Of a stretch of 12,068 nucleotides of DNA, positions 11,811-12,068 are shown in pieces. The translations under genes were made by a program, and so were the position numbers. The stretch is from positions 1-12,068 of the forward strand of contig QMXU01000017.1 of the NCBI GenBank assembly GCA_003662305.1, given 5' to 3'. The notes under the pieces are model-generated. The model did not search any database. It was not told the origin of the DNA and saw only the letters and a program-made list of their open reading frames with translations. Position 1 is the stretch's first letter; every line of letters begins with the position of its first letter. Source of the DNA: Candidatus Hecatellales archaeon. Its GTDB lineage: Archaea > Thermoproteota > Bathyarchaeia > Hecatellales > Hecatellaceae.

Positions 11811-12068
11811 TCATATCTTATGTAATATTATTTTCATGAGACAGCCATTCCTTTCAAATTTGTATTCTTTAAAAAAGCTTTCCTTAAGGGATTCTGCAAT
11901 TTCCCCTAAGTATTCTTCATACTTTAACCCAAAGAACCGATAGAGGATTATGGAAGGGAAAATAGGCAAATTCATCTCCCTTAATGTTTGCTTTGCTTCC
12001 TTTAATGAAGCACCCCTGATTAAATCATAAATCCATGCCTCCCTATTTGGTTTTAGAACCCTGTAAAT
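11811..12068 (-). CDS. Probable class I SAM-dependent methyltransferase, C-terminal part
   Basis: An open frame of 85 codons enters from the right edge and stops with TGA at 11813-11811; the start is outside the window. The first visible residues, 'IYRVLKPNREAWIYDL', match the end of the methyltransferase Rossmann fold seen in UbiE/Methyltransf_11-type enzymes ('..RVLKPGG...I.D.'). A mixed helical segment follows, then a last beta-strand 'GCLMKIILHKI', as expected for the fold's C-terminus. The glycine-rich SAM motif would lie upstream and is not visible, and the usual 'GG' after KP is 'NR'. Codon use is rich in ATA, TTA and AAA, with GC about 38%, unlike the rest of the window. Substrate is unknown. 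Confidence 0.65.
   Translation of the reverse strand: MYRVLKPNREAWIYDLIRGASLKEAKQTLREMNLPIFPSIILYRFFGLKYEEYLGEIAESLKESFFKEYKFERNGCLMKIILHKI

Noticed and set aside
11704..11943. A 79-codon plus-strand frame near the right end
   Set aside because: It runs through the palindrome and antisense to the methyltransferase fragment, which has recognisable motifs; no SD precedes it.
1..12068. CRISPR arrays, tRNA or rRNA genes
   Set aside because: No regularly spaced repeats, no T-arm-like GGTTCGA/GGTTCAA cloverleaf context and no rRNA-like segments were seen.

Overview
The window looks like a chromosomal segment of an uncultured archaeon. The evidence is the RNA polymerase stalk subunit Rpo7 next to Spt4, an FCF1-like PIN protein, a beta-ribofuranosylaminobenzene 5'-phosphate synthase (first committed step of tetrahydromethanopterin synthesis), a ThiD-ThiN fusion, and TATA/BRE-like promoters with strong Shine-Dalgarno (SD) sites. 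A Bathyarchaeia-like or related Thermoproteota lineage is my best guess; this is inference without a database search. Base composition is about 50% GC until roughly position 11,800 and then falls to about 38%.

Layout. 1-1998 (minus): an operon of a NitT/TauT-type permease and its ATPase (GTGA overlap), then a separately promoted exported NHL-repeat protein cut by the window edge. 1999-2455: a long divergent intergenic region with a perfect AT-rich palindrome and a GC-rich hairpin. 2456-3663 (plus): PIN protein, rpo7 and spt4, tightly coupled. 3782-5992 (plus): a TauE/SafE-type membrane permease and an RNase J-like metallo-beta-lactamase/beta-CASP nuclease. 5989-9782 (minus): thiDN, a PurM-superfamily (AIR synthase-related) protein and mptG. 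9879-11153 (plus): thiC, divergent from thiDN. 11216-11638 (minus): a two-CBS-domain protein. 11811-12068 (minus): the C-terminal end of a probable SAM-dependent methyltransferase of different base composition, behind an imperfect palindrome.

The most coherent system is the divergent thiC / thiDN pair. ThiC converts AIR (aminoimidazole ribotide) to HMP-P, ThiD phosphorylates it and the ThiN domain joins HMP-PP to the thiazole. The PurM-like protein lies in the same operon, although its reaction is unknown; AIR synthase (makes AIR) and ThiL (phosphorylates thiamine phosphate) are members of its superfamily. The operon ends with mptG, which starts the folate-like C1 carrier pathway. The mptG coding frame clearly extends 39 codons upstream of its first ATG/GTG/TTG codon and appears to start at CTG, overlapping the upstream stop as CTGA. 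The same 4-base stop/start overlap occurs as GTGA and ATGA in the two other operons. Non-ATG starts (GTG, TTG, CTG) are common here.

No rRNA, tRNA, CRISPR array or complete mobile element was seen.
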